Both the position numbers and the translations under genes were made by a program. A DNA stretch of 64,000 nucleotides from assembly GCA_013398955.1 (NCBI GenBank), contig VWPU01009679.1:186001-250000 (forward strand), read 5' to 3'. The stretch's first letter is position 1; each line of letters starts with the position of its first letter. The DNA comes from Callaeas wilsoni (lineage: Eukaryota; Chordata; Aves; Passeriformes; Callaeidae). Of this stretch, positions 11,624 to 22,765 are shown piece after piece. The notes beneath the pieces were generated by a model, which saw nothing but the letters and a program-made list of their open reading frames with translations, had not been told where the DNA came from and searched no databases.

Positions 11624-14600
11624 CTAAATCCAAGAGAAATACCTGCTACTTGCCTGAAAGTAGCAGGTAGGTGCAACTTTTTCTTTCTTGCTTCCAGTGT
11701 ATTGAAGGATGTACATTATCAACTCAGAGAAATTCTTTTTAACCACGGAAGGCAGAGTAACAGTTACAAAGAAAGAAAATAAACATAGCCTTTTATAAAT
11801 GGCAGAGAAACAGCAGCAGTTAAAACAGTGAAGCAGCAGCATTGTCAAAAACATCACTATCTGTGCTGACGTCCTTAAAATTGCAGTATCAGTGTCTGTC
11901 TCCAAAAGAGGCCTCTCCCTATTTGTTGGTTGGACCTGTAGACAGCTAATACTTCTCCAGTATGATTCATTCATGCTTTGAACAAAGGACATTGGTCCAG
12001 GAACAAGAGAACTAAAGTTTAGTTGCAAGCCTTTTTACTCTGATCTCCACTCTTCAGAAATCCACAAAGTTGCATATTTGCTGCTGTAAGTCAAACAGCA
12101 AATGTTGTTTTTAACACTCACATCACTTGTGGGGTGAAGACGTCAAGAAGAAGCCAAAAGAAATGCGCAGGCAGGCTCAAATGCATTTCTACATGGATTG
12201 TCCTCTACCTCTGATGCGTATATTCTCCATTGACACAAATGCAGTAGACATCACCTTGATTTATTGTTTTGATTTATAGTCAGGAAATTCTCATCTAGTT
12301 TTCATCCTGAGCTCCACACATACTCTGGACTGGTCTACAAAGGGATCTTGCACAGTGTTTTCAGCTTTTAAAAAGTTAAGTTAATGAAGATACTGTACTG
12401 TGCAACTTATTCCCCATTGCAAAAGACCAGTCCTTATTTATGGAATATCGTTGTCTGCCACACTGATACTTACAAGCAGAGGAGGAATCTTAGGTTTTGG
12501 GGGTGTTTGGCAGAGGTTGAGCTAATGGTGTTCAAACTTTATAGCATCTTTGAACTATACAGTACATCTTAATTCTGAGTGCCTCAGATAGATTTCAGGG
12601 ATTTAAGATATTGTAACATAAATGTTTTTCCTTTATTTATATTTTTTTGCATGAGAGTTTTTCTACATGCATCTTGTTGCTTTGGTGATGCTGAACTAAA
12701 CCAAATAGATTTGCACAGTCATTTAACTCTTCCCATCAATAAGTGCTCTTCTTAACAGTGGGATTTTGCTTTCATCAATATCAAAACCAGTCTGGATATT
12801 ACAAGCAGTATTTCCTTTGCATCCAGTCTTTTATTATAATCTTCAGCTTCACATGATGATGATATCATAGACGTAATCTAAATTTCTCTGATTACAGAAA
12901 TATGTGTTTCTTGTGGGATGCATGGATGTATATATATGCATGTATGAGCCTATGTGTCTGTGTATCATTAACCATGTATATGTGTATATTCTCTAATTAA
13001 ACTAGAATTTCATACGTAAGTTTTTGGTAATTCTATCACTAAGGTTTTTAAAGCAGCCTGAAATTAGGAAGTTTTCTAGTAGAAGGAGGCAGAAAACTGA
13101 AGCAAAACTGGTCCATTAAGCAGTGCTTGCAGATAATAATCAGTTCACCAAATCATCAATTTCTCATTACCACTATTAAAAGTTTTTAGGTCTAATTAGG
13201 GCAATAATAAGCACATTGAAAAATAGTTGCTTTGTACATGCTTTTTGTTCATCACTAAAAGAAGGAAATGTAATTCCATGACGGATTCAAGCTCATTGCT
13301 AATCATTTTTCTTTACTAATACTGTCAAAAGTCGAGTAACAGAATTCTGACTATCAAAAAGATTAAGTAATAGTATTAGAGACTCGAAAGTACTCAAGAG
13401 ACAAACAGCATTATATGAAATATCTTTATATTTAAAAAGGCTTGATTGCTCATTACCAAAACCATTTCTCCGTATCCAAAAGAAAATTCTACTGGTAGCA
13501 TTTTAGTACTCAGCTTAAATTGCAGAACCTGAATTATATAAGCACTTTAACTCACCAGCTGTAGCAGGCCTGGTTAAAGTAAATAAAACACAGGTTTCAT
13601 ACTACTGACATAGGGCTTACCTTTCAAAAGACTGATTAAAGCTTTCAGGTTTGGGATTTTTTCAGTAAGATCCGATTACCTCAAATTTAAAAAGGAGCTC
13701 AGCTAAAATAGAATAAAGAAAGGTGTTTACTAATTAAAAAAATACATCCTTATTTTCAACTTTTTCTACAGAAGAAATAATTTCCCAAGGTACCAGGTGT
13801 ATCTTTCACTACTGTCATTTTGTATGTTGTGGCTTTTTCCCTCCAAATAATGTATTTTTCAAGCAGTGCAAAACAATTAGTGCAGATGATTGGTTTCTTT
13901 TATAGTTCTCAAATGACAGCTTCAGCAAACTACTCTGAAGACTTTTGTAAAGGGTTTTTCAGTTTGTTTTTTTTTCCCACTTAAAGGGTTTGATTTCACT
14001 TTTTCTCTCCTTCATAGTTCTTTGAACTTCCCTTGTGAGATCACTGAAAAATATAGCTTTTACCTCAAGAGAAAAACATGTTATGCAAAATTCTCCCCTC
14101 CTTATTAGCACTATGTTAACCAGAAACCTACAGGGCAGGTTCCCAACTAGTCTAGATTTCATTTAAATGGAAAAAAGATTTGTTGAGAGTTTACCATTTT
14201 ATCTGTAGAGTATCTACAGAATATCAAATATATCAAAGGTCATGCTTTAATGTAGGAACACGGTATTTTTTTTATTAGGAAGCTGAACAAGAGAAGTAAT
14301 AGTTTTTCCTTATTCATTCATTTTATTTCTCTGGTGGGTTTTGTTGCACAGCATGAATGATTCCCAGGTTAGATCAAATCTGTCATTCAGTTTTCACTGA
14401 CCTACATACCTACTTTTACTGAGATAAATGTTTGACAACAACGATCATAATCAAAATCATAATCAGAATCATAATCATCATTCAGGTGTTGGACAGATTG
14501 TTATCCAGCTTCTTTCACTGAACCTTTGGCATTTGTGAACCTTTAATTTCTCATTCTTTGTTGCAGAAAACTGGAAATAGAGTTGTTCAGCCACAGGAAT

Positions 14601-15228
14601 ATTGTGATCATTTTTAGGCATCTCATTCACATAAGCATGCTTTAAAAAACCAACAGTTTCTTAATTTCCACTGATCAACAATTTGTTACTAACTCTTCTC
14701 TTGATATCTGCAAATGATAATGTTCCTGCCATGGGTCCTATATGAAAAGTTAGTATTGGTATACAGAGAAATAGGATTATGGTAATGTGTTTTATTTTCC
14801 TTAATGAGGGGATTTATGTCTTTGCACAATACGCCAAACAAGTTAATTCCCTCTGAAAGAGTCAAAGAATGAGCCTACTCCTTGAAGTTTGTACTGAAAT
14901 GTTCTTTTAAAATGATAGCTAAAGGCTACCATTCTGAAAATTGCTATCAATAAAAACTGAGATTTTCATCATAGATAAATTAGTGAAACAATAAAAAATA
15001 TTACTAATTACAGCTATTTTTTTGGCCATTTGTATTACAGTTTGAAACCTTTCAAGTTATTACTTAGATTACAAATTTTTGAGACAGCACTTATCATCAA
15101 ACTTTCAACTTCCTGCTGCTCCTATGTTTAGAACAAAGCTACAAACCTGCATGTTTCAAAACTCATACGTATTACAAAATGGAGATTTCAACCCAAATAA
15201 TTTCCTTTCAAATCTTTAATTAAAAAGT
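11624..15228. other. Unique AT-rich non-coding DNA
   Basis: No gene is recognised. A minus-strand open frame of about 134 codons (11624-12028) has no recognisable domain and runs into the LTR flank, so it looks accidental. A 10-bp inverted repeat (ACCTGCTACT, 11641-11650 against 11659-11668) lies just after the LTR. TA/TG-rich sequence occurs near 12920-13000. Confidence 0.6.
14444..14480. repeat. 12-bp tandem repeat, three units
   Basis: Three imperfect copies of an ATCATAATCA(A/G)A unit follow one another. This is a short minisatellite. Confidence 0.75.
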
Positions 15229-15399
15229 TTGCTTGAATCACCACCATGGAGATGTAATAAGGCTGTGCAACAAAGTATTAAGAGTAGGAAACATTCATTA
15301 ACACCAATCACTTGCTGTAAATTTTTGTCAACCGTGGGCACAGTCTGGAATATAGTAGTTGGGAGGAACAAAACAAACTGTGACTGCAGGGATTTGGGG

Positions 15400-15625
15400 C
15401 TTTTCTGCCCATCAAGTCAGCAAGCCCATCTGCTGGTGGGCTGGTTTGGAACTGCTCTTTGAAGCTGCTGGGAAGTATCCCCGGTTATAACTGCTCTGAG
15501 AATTGCAGCGCGCGGCTGCAAATGGCTGCACTTCCAAAGCCGGGGTGAGAGAACGGACACACATTACTCTGTTTGCTCCTGCAGCTCCATGCCACTGGTT
15601 TTCTAAATAAAATGCTGTAACAGCC
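15400..15625. other. CpG-richer spot with an AATAAA; possible old LTR or exon
   Basis: This patch is clearly richer in G, C and CpG than its surroundings, with a GCGCGCGG cluster near 15507 and a CCGGGG near 15540. An AATAAA follows at about 15606. The order, GC-rich leader then poly(A) signal, could be the R-U5 part of an old LTR or a terminal exon. I found no duplication at its edges and no TATA box, so neither reading is established. Confidence 0.25.
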
Positions 15626-17658
15626 GTACACTGTTTCGTGATCTTGAGTGCTAGCTATGCTTCAATTTTGCTGCAAACTTGATCCTCCTGAAAGACATTT
15701 TGAAAATAATTATATAAACCCAAAAGTTTAAAAAGACTCTTGCGTCAAGGGGTTTTTTTGCGTGGTAGGAAATCAAAATGAAACTCATCTATACAGTTTC
15801 ATGTCTAGATTTTGTACGCATTCTGTATATGTAAGGCGACGAAAAATATAATTTAGACTAATTATTCTTGACATTTTGAAATTATGAAAATACTGAACTT
15901 CAAAAAAAATTTTGCTTATGCATACACCATGTGGTATCCTTAATGAGGATGAATATGTAATTCTACAGCACAATAACTTCATAATTATTTTGTAATTAAA
16001 AGGACTACTTCTCTGATGACTTGTACTTACACTTAGCACATAATTAGATGTAATATAATCGATTACATAAAATAAACTGAAAGACTGAAAAAAACTGAAA
16101 ACTGAAAAAAAAAATTAATGTTGAGAAGTAGATAAAATAAAAAAATATGTATTTGAAACTACACTGCTTTTTTTAAAAGAATAGTTTCAGTGGTTACTCT
16201 AAGATTTGCACTGATTGCATGCTGAAGCTTGTATTTAAAGTCTTTTTTGTACAGTGTGATAATTCCTTCAGCACATCATGAACTTTTCCTACTATTATCA
16301 GGTGAAATTAGGATATCCCCTGATTGACCCCCTTCTCTTTTGCCATACTCTGTCCCTCAAAATAATTGAGCTGTCCATCTAAGACGATAGCCTGACTATT
16401 ACAAGTAGATTTTTTCCATTTCAAGCATAGGGAGAAAAAGGCAGCCGTCGCCCACAGGCCCCCTTGAGACAGGGATTTCTGGTCTCCACATAACTCTGTT
16501 GCATGGACATTTTTGTGCTGTGACAGCAAATACTGCTCCTCTATCCGCCACTTTTGGACAGTGAGCATGTGTCCATTAAGGAATGGTTCTGTCCCTAAGG
16601 ATGCACTATTCTATATCCCGAAGTGATGACAGCTGTGGATGTCTCTATGGCAGCAGGATAGCTGGTGCCTCCGTGGATCTACTCCTACTGCTCCCTCAAA
16701 TCTAAATTTTCTCACTTCTTTCTTCCTGCACACACTTTTTTTGAAAGTTCTATAGCCACTTTTCTGAAAAAAAATGAGATCTGCCTCCTGAGATCTGGGG
16801 TACCACTCTCTTCCAGAATAGCAATGTATTTGGGCCTAACTTGATGTGCTGATTTTCTGTTTTGGGGATGTTTTCCAGTCTCAGATGATAGCAGTTCTTT
16901 ACTCAACTGACCAGACAGCTTAGGAATCTTTTAAACATAAGTACAGGTGATTCTGTCCACAGTATTAAGGGACTTTACTTATCTTATTGGTATTGGTTGT
17001 ATCAGAAAAAGCAATGCAAGCCAAAATATGACATGGCTGAGATGGTACACATCACATGCGCCAGGGTGTGTTGGTAAACTTTTGCGTATACAGCTGTTGT
17101 GAAGATGAAGAAATTGATTTAGAATCACACGTAGTACAGAGTCACTTGAGGGAAAAATAAATTGCTGTTCAAGTGTCAGCGCAGTCCCTAGTGACAGGCA
17201 GACTGGCCACACTCAGAGTATGAAAACTTTGGATCAAGAATGGACAAGCTTGGAAAACACTTTGAGGAAATAACTTGGGGATATTTTGTTCCTTTTCAAC
17301 TCACTTTTTGCCCAAACAAGGAAGCAGAGACATGGTGGTAGAATTGCTTCAAGCGACAAGAAGACAAGAGAGGCTTTCCTGTTGTGTTTGCATAAGCAGA
17401 TGGCTGTTCTTGATGTATTTCATTGGGAACATAATCAGTGCATTGCAGAGGCATGCAAAGACACAACAAAAGTGACAGAAGAGCAGCTGGGCTTTAGGAC
17501 TGAAATCACTGATGAAGCTGGGGTGGCATGGCTTGAGATTTATGTGAAAGTCAAACTGTCAGGAGACTGTGAAGAACAGAGGCATGTAATTAAAAAAGTA
17601 TGTGCTTTAACAAAGCAGATCTAAATGGGAATTTCACATTACAGGAGGTTTTTTCATC
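15626..17658. other. Unique non-coding DNA
   Basis: Three successive short minus-strand open frames (16308-17212) and one plus-strand frame of 112 codons (17286-17624) occur here. None shows a recognisable motif, and the frames do not join. An ACTGAAA tandem is at 16074-16114. The DNA from about 16430 to 17640 is somewhat less AT-rich than its neighbours. Confidence 0.5.
16074..16114. repeat. ACTGAAA(A)n tandem
   Basis: About four ACTGAAAR units with variable A runs are seen, similar in unit to 6935-6970. Confidence 0.7.
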
Positions 17659-17663
17659 ACAAC
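17659..17663. repeat. Target-site duplication ACAAC, left copy
   Basis: ACAAC lies immediately before the TG end of the LTR and recurs at 18224-18228 immediately after the CA end. Confidence 0.8.
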
Positions 17664-17893
17664 TGTATTGGGTCTGATCAGCTCACAGCCCTGACAGTGC
17701 TTTGCATTGGTAGCTGGATGGGTGCTGATAACAGGGCAGTGTTTTGGCTACTGCCGGGCAGCACTGCCCCTCTGATGTTCCTTCCCCCATCGAAGCGGAT
17801 GGGGGTGGCCAAGATCCTGGGAGGGGATACAGCCAGGCCAGCTGACCCAAATTAGCCAAAGGGATATTCCATACCATGTGATGTCAGCTCAGA

Positions 17894-17900
17894 TATAAAA
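17894..17900 (+). promoter_or_regulatory. LTR TATA box TATAAAA
   Basis: A consensus TATAAAA lies 8 bases downstream of the TGATGTCA motif, in the same arrangement as the LTR at 11065-11618. Transcription would begin about 25-30 bases downstream, near 17925. Confidence 0.75.
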
Positions 17901-18097
17901 GCTAAGAGAGAGAGGAGGAAGGGGGGACACTCGTGTGTTTTCATTCACTGTCCTCCGGAGCAACCGTTACGCGTGCTGAGGCCCTGCTTCCCGGGAGGTG
18001 TCCGGACATCGCTGCCCATGGGAAGTAGAGATTGATCCTTTATTTTTCCTTTTCGCTCGCGCGCGCAGACTTTGCTTTGCTTTTTCCTTCATATTGT

Positions 18098-18103
18098 AAT
18101 AAA
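18098..18103 (+). promoter_or_regulatory. LTR poly(A) signal AATAAA
   Basis: A perfect AATAAA sits about 125 bases before the LTR end and about 200 bases after the TATA box, as expected for the end of the R region. Confidence 0.75.
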
Positions 18104-18223
18104 ACTGCCTTATCTCACCCTACTGGCAGTGCTCCAGCTTATTCTCCCCTGTCCCAGCAGGAGAGGGGACTGATAGAGCGACTGAGTGGGCACTTGGCGC
18201 CTAGCCAGGGTCAACCCACTACA

Positions 18224-18228
18224 ACAAC
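18224..18228. repeat. Target-site duplication ACAAC, right copy
   Basis: This matches 17659-17663 exactly. Confidence 0.8.
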
Positions 18229-21059
18229 TTTTTTAAACAAATAAAGAAATACATAAGACAAAAACCAAAAGATAGAAAAGAGTTGTTCAAGAAAATTTGT
18301 GCAATGCTTGACATACCAAGTATTTCCTGTTAAAGTTAACTTCTTGTAGCATCTTGCTACAATACTGTCTGGCACTTGGATTATGTATTGTTAAACGAAC
18401 GGGTGTAACATATATTTTCCCACAAAGTTCATTTTCTTTCAATGTGGATTGCTGAATTTGTTCACATAGTGGATTAAAATGGGAAGAAACACCCAAAATC
18501 AAAATGTGGGGATTTTTTAAATGAGTATAGCTGAACATTCATGGTGATAGGGCAATTAAAATAGCTACATCTTAAAAAAACACCCTGATATTTGGGCATG
18601 AGTGTGCTTACCAAAATGTTATCTTTAAGACATCTTATTATGAAAGGAATTCAGTCTATATGTAATGAAAAAAACATTGTGCTTATACCATCTGAAAACC
18701 CTCCTTTACAGCACGATAACAGTTTGAGCAGAAGTAACTATTATGTAAACCAGAAGCAAATAAAAAAAGGAGTCCATTTACTTCGGCAAATTAAAATGAG
18801 ATCACAGAAATTTCATCTCCACACAAAAAATATTCAGATGTCTTCTAATTGACTTACAAAGGTATTCAGAATAATTTGATTTATAATTCTGTTCTGAAAC
18901 TACATAAACAAAAGATTAATTTAAACATCTTTCTTAAAAGTGTCTCTCTGAAAAAGCACATTATGTTTCTGTTTCCTGTTTAAAAATTCCCATTAAAGGC
19001 CCTTTCATAATCTGACATACACTGCATTTTACTACCCCAAAAAAACCCATTAGACTCAAATAATACTTAGATAAATTTGTGTGTGTATATTTTCAATTTG
19101 TTTCCACTACAGTAAAGTCCATCTTGGGAACATTAGTGCAAATTGCGAATTACAGACAACAGGAGAACTACAAGCCAACATTCTTGGCTCACTTTGCCAT
19201 GCTCAACCTCACTGCTAGGCAAAATTAAGAATTCCACATTATGTCTGTAAACAGAGACTGAAAACTTGACATGATGATACTGTAAATTCAGATAATATTA
19301 GTGCTGGAAAAAATATCAGGACATAACAGAGAATCTGAGAACATCAGTTCCTTGCCTGTTTCTCTCTTCTCTTCTTCTCATCTTAGCTAGACTATAAATT
19401 ACCACTAGAAGATCACATTTTAAAGCATGGACACAACGGGCAAACTTTGGGAGTCATGATAAAAGGTGTTTTTTAACTGAAACAGAAATTACAGGCTTAG
19501 GATGGGAAGTGCCAGTGGAGTCTGTGTCTGGTGGGGACGAAGAACATCAAACCACGACCCAGCAGCAGCACACTCCCAGCATTAATGCACCACTCCATCG
19601 GGAGGGCAAGCACGATCACAGCAGCACAGCACAACCTGGTTTTTATTTAGGGCTATTCTCACTCCTGCAATAGCTTGGCTGTAATTCAGAAATGCTCTGA
19701 TTGCAATTTGGTATAGATTACCACTGACCAGGAAGGTAAAACTCACAGAGCTATCTGCCTATGACACAATATATACTCACTTCCCTAACACCAGACTTGC
19801 TCTCAAAGTGCTAGAGAACTGAGAACAATAAGCACTCTGCTAAAGAGAAAGGAAAACCATCCAGATTACACACTACGTTTTTTCTTAAAGCTGTGCAGAA
19901 CCTGAGTTTTAAGAGCATTAGCACTTAATATGTGTCATATTGCTCTAATTGACTTGACTTGCAGCTGTGACTGCTGGGCAATTCTGCAGCCATAATGCTG
20001 ACATTTCCTAACATTTGAGCATGTGGCTTTCCAGCCTTTCCAGATCCTGTTTACAGGAGTCTAACGCTCTTTTAAAAGTCACTATTTTTGCTGTATACAA
20101 ACAAAGGAAAGTAAATGTCACAAATGCTTTGTGAAACCATAATGAGCTCTGCACTAAATGTTAGATGGGCTGGATGTTCAAGCTAATTATCAGTTGGTTT
20201 TGAGGGCACATATATGTTAACAAGTAAATTGGAGCAACAGAAGAGGATCAGCTGATCAAAACAGATGGCACTGTGGCCCCCGAAATGATATATCTGGTAC
20301 AGGAGTTTTACCTCACATGAGATGAATCCAGTTCCCTGGACTGAGTGCTTGCACCAAGGACATGGGAACTGACTGATCCAAAGGACTGGTCATTGGTAAC
20401 GACCCTTACTCTTCAAGGAGTGGACTCTATTTGGCTTGCACCGGAGTCAGACTTTTATGAAAGGGGTATGCTTTGAAGATTTTATTGCTTTCCTCTGAAA
20501 ATACAAACAGCTCTCTGATGTGCAACACGTGGGGATGACCTGTGAGTTCTGCCCACAATTTCAGCTCTGCCTCAAAGCAAACAGTGAATAGAGGCACAAT
20601 CTAACAGAACCAATTGTGCAAGCAGGATGCTATTTTCTAAATCTTTTTGCAAGCTATTTTGCAGGGGAATAGTAGTTTTTTCTTCCACATTCTGAAGGAA
20701 ATACGTAACTTTAGACCTCCCTGCTCTCTCTTTTCCATTTCCCTTACCTTTAATGTACTCGAATTTCCCCTTGCTATTTTTGCTATTTCTTTAGTCCTGC
20801 AAATTGCCAGTTACCTGACTGCCTCCTTCCACTTCTCCTCCACTTTGTCCCAGTATTTGAATGAGGCTTCTACTCCACACTGACCAGGTACCAACCTAAG
20901 GAACAAGAACAGGATGAACCCTCAGTTCCAGGGACTGACTCTAGAGTCCCACAAGTGGGGCAGAGCAATTCACTTGTTCAACCCTGCTGCAGCACAGTCA
21001 GAGAGGTCTTGTAGAGGTGAAGGATTTGACTTTGGCAGTTCAGTTCCCAAGGAGATAAT
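18229..21059. other. Unique AT-rich non-coding DNA
   Basis: No gene or mobile element is recognised. Moderately GC-richer patches occur near 19500-19650 and 20270-20450 without sustained open frames. Confidence 0.6.
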
Positions 21060-21240
21060 AAACTTAAGAAGGCAACAAAAATGTTAAAAGGAATGGAATA
21101 TTTTCATACAAGGAGAAAATAGATAAACTAGGGCTCTTCAGCTAGGAAAAGAGATTACTGAGGAAATTGTGAGGCAGATCTGGAAGATGACGAATGGCAG
21201 GGAGAAGAGTAGGGAGCTCTTACTAGCAATGTGAATCCAC
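21060..21240 (+). mobile_element. Old CR1 LINE fragment, 3' ORF2 region
   Basis: The stretch aligns by eye with the part of the CR1 at 45075-45160. Both read GGC(A)ACAAA.ATG, a TGGA/TGGAG block, and ATA.GAGGAAA followed by a leucine-rich block with GGCTCTTCAGCT. This is the end of the CR1 reverse-transcriptase ORF, on the plus strand. It is diverged, with frames broken, so it is an old copy. Both ends fade into unique DNA; the limits are approximate. Confidence 0.6.
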
Positions 21241-22740
21241 ATCAATATTTTGTTTTGATCTGGAGAGCACTTGAAGCAAATATCCTCTTTGGTTCACACT
21301 ACAGAGGAGCTTCAGTGCACATTAAATAGATTCTTTAAAAGGAAAATAAACTGAAAGATGCACTCCATATACTCACCTAAAATGAGTCAGCCACTAACCG
21401 GTGTGCATGTAACTAGACTACTGTTACCTTGATGTAAAATCCCTTCAAATGCATATTGTAGGCTATCAGGTCATCAGCACGAATCATTTCATTCTACCTA
21501 TTCACTTTCATTGCACTGTACTACTTGCTAAGGAAGGCATATCCTATGTTGCAAAAACCAGAAGGCATCAAATCAAGCAGTGACTTTAAAAAGCAGATAT
21601 TCTGTATTTGGCTCACTGGTACGTTTTATTTGGGTGGCAAAATTCTATAAGGGTTCAGGAGTTATTGGAAAAATAAGATGTCTGCAAAACATATTGACAC
21701 ACATGCAATTTCCTCCTCAGAAAGCACACAGATTTCAGATTATCAGTGAATCAAACCAGTGGACAGGTCATTCCATGCTTGTCACATTACTGTACCATTT
21801 TTGTCAAACACATCACAAAGTCCTTTTCTCTTTCAAGCTGAGTATCCTGAATTCAGTTTCAATAGATCTGGGAGATTCAGAGTTCCCTAGCCACTTGATT
21901 TGCTTAATGATCGTAACTTCCAAGATGGCTTTCCAGTGGTGCTTGGCAAATATTTCCTAGCATCCTCAAGGTAGGGCAAAGCACCATCCACCAAGTACCG
22001 AGTTAGGAAAGGTTTTCAGTGCTGTTGCATGACTCTACACATAGCTGAACAGCACCTTGAACACAGGCTGACATTTTGGAGTTGCTGTGGTTTTAGCAAC
22101 AATCATGGGACCTTTTTTTTTCTGAAAAAAGAACATTTTTCCCCAGGTATTTTTGCCTTGTTGTGCAAACCTGTGACGCTTTGGTTCATGTCATGGATCA
22201 GACAGCAGGCACAACTTGCATTTCTTCCCAATTAAACTGCAGCGAGTGAAAAGATGCTCTCCAAGGCTTTACCTTAAGTATCTAAGACAAGTACAGTCCA
22301 CAGAACCATTGCAGCCCAAGAGAAATAACCACTCTGCAAACGCATTTAATGTAGATATCAGGTCCTCAGCAGCAGCTATTGCACTCTACAGATCCACTGT
22401 TTCTGGACTGCACTCCTTGCTAGCCAGTGATGAGCTGTTTAGCTTCATTTTGACTTTGATAAAGTTAAATGAAAGAAAAAAGAAAAACCAACAGAAGGCT
22501 TAAAATGAAAGCAGTGATAGGAAAGTTAATGATAAATGTTCTCTTGGCAATGCTAGAAGTCACAAATTTAAAAGGCACCACTGACAACCAGGGCCAGCAA
22601 TTACAAATTACGGACAGGATCCCAAGGGAGCAATTAAGGCATGTGTGAACAAGCTGGCTGCAACGATCAAACATTTCCTAAACTTGAAACAAAATTTGGT
22701 ATACAACTTATAAAAGAATATATTTCATTTTATCTATACA

Positions 22741-22765
22741 AATTCAATTTAATTCAATTTAATTC
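22741..22765. repeat. AATTCAATTT tandem, about 2.5 units
   Basis: Two full copies and one partial copy of a 10-bp unit are directly repeated. Confidence 0.75.

Larger units (their letters stand above)
17664..18223 (+). mobile_element. Solo ERV LTR, related to family 2, plus strand
   Basis: This 560-bp LTR begins TGTATTGGG and ends CCACTACA, the canonical TG...CA, between perfect 5-bp duplications ACAAC. U3 carries CCAAAGGGATATTCCA (17856-17871), a CRE-like TGATGTCA (17879-17886) and a TATAAAA box (17894-17900). R contains a GCGCGCGC cluster near 18060, and AATAAA (18098-18103) is followed by U5. The U3 core matches the minus-strand LTR at 11065-11618, but the outer U3 and the leader differ, so it is a related subfamily. 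Intact ends, an intact duplication and retained CpGs suggest a relatively young insertion. No internal retroviral sequence adjoins it, so it is a solo LTR. Its promoter could still be active; the sequence alone cannot show that. Confidence 0.9.

Noticed and set aside
11624..12028. Minus-strand frame of 134 codons
   Set aside because: It has no motif, starts in unique DNA and ends against the LTR flank. This length is expected occasionally by chance in 64 kb.
16308..17212. Three successive short minus-strand frames that might be one broken gene
   Set aside because: The frames share no recognisable domain, and there is no splice or retrocopy evidence joining them.
17286..17624. 112-codon plus-strand frame just upstream of the plus-strand LTR
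   Set aside because: It looked like possible internal retroviral sequence, but the LTR has its own target duplication on this side, so the frame lies outside the insertion. No motif is seen.
2376..18223. Whether neighbouring LTRs (2376, 11065, 17664) could be the two ends of one provirus
   Set aside because: They differ in family or orientation. Two have their own target duplications and the third has only a possible decayed one. No retroviral internal sequence lies between them.
21580..21960. 126-codon plus-strand frame
   Set aside because: No motif or splice context; composition is like the surrounding AT-rich DNA.
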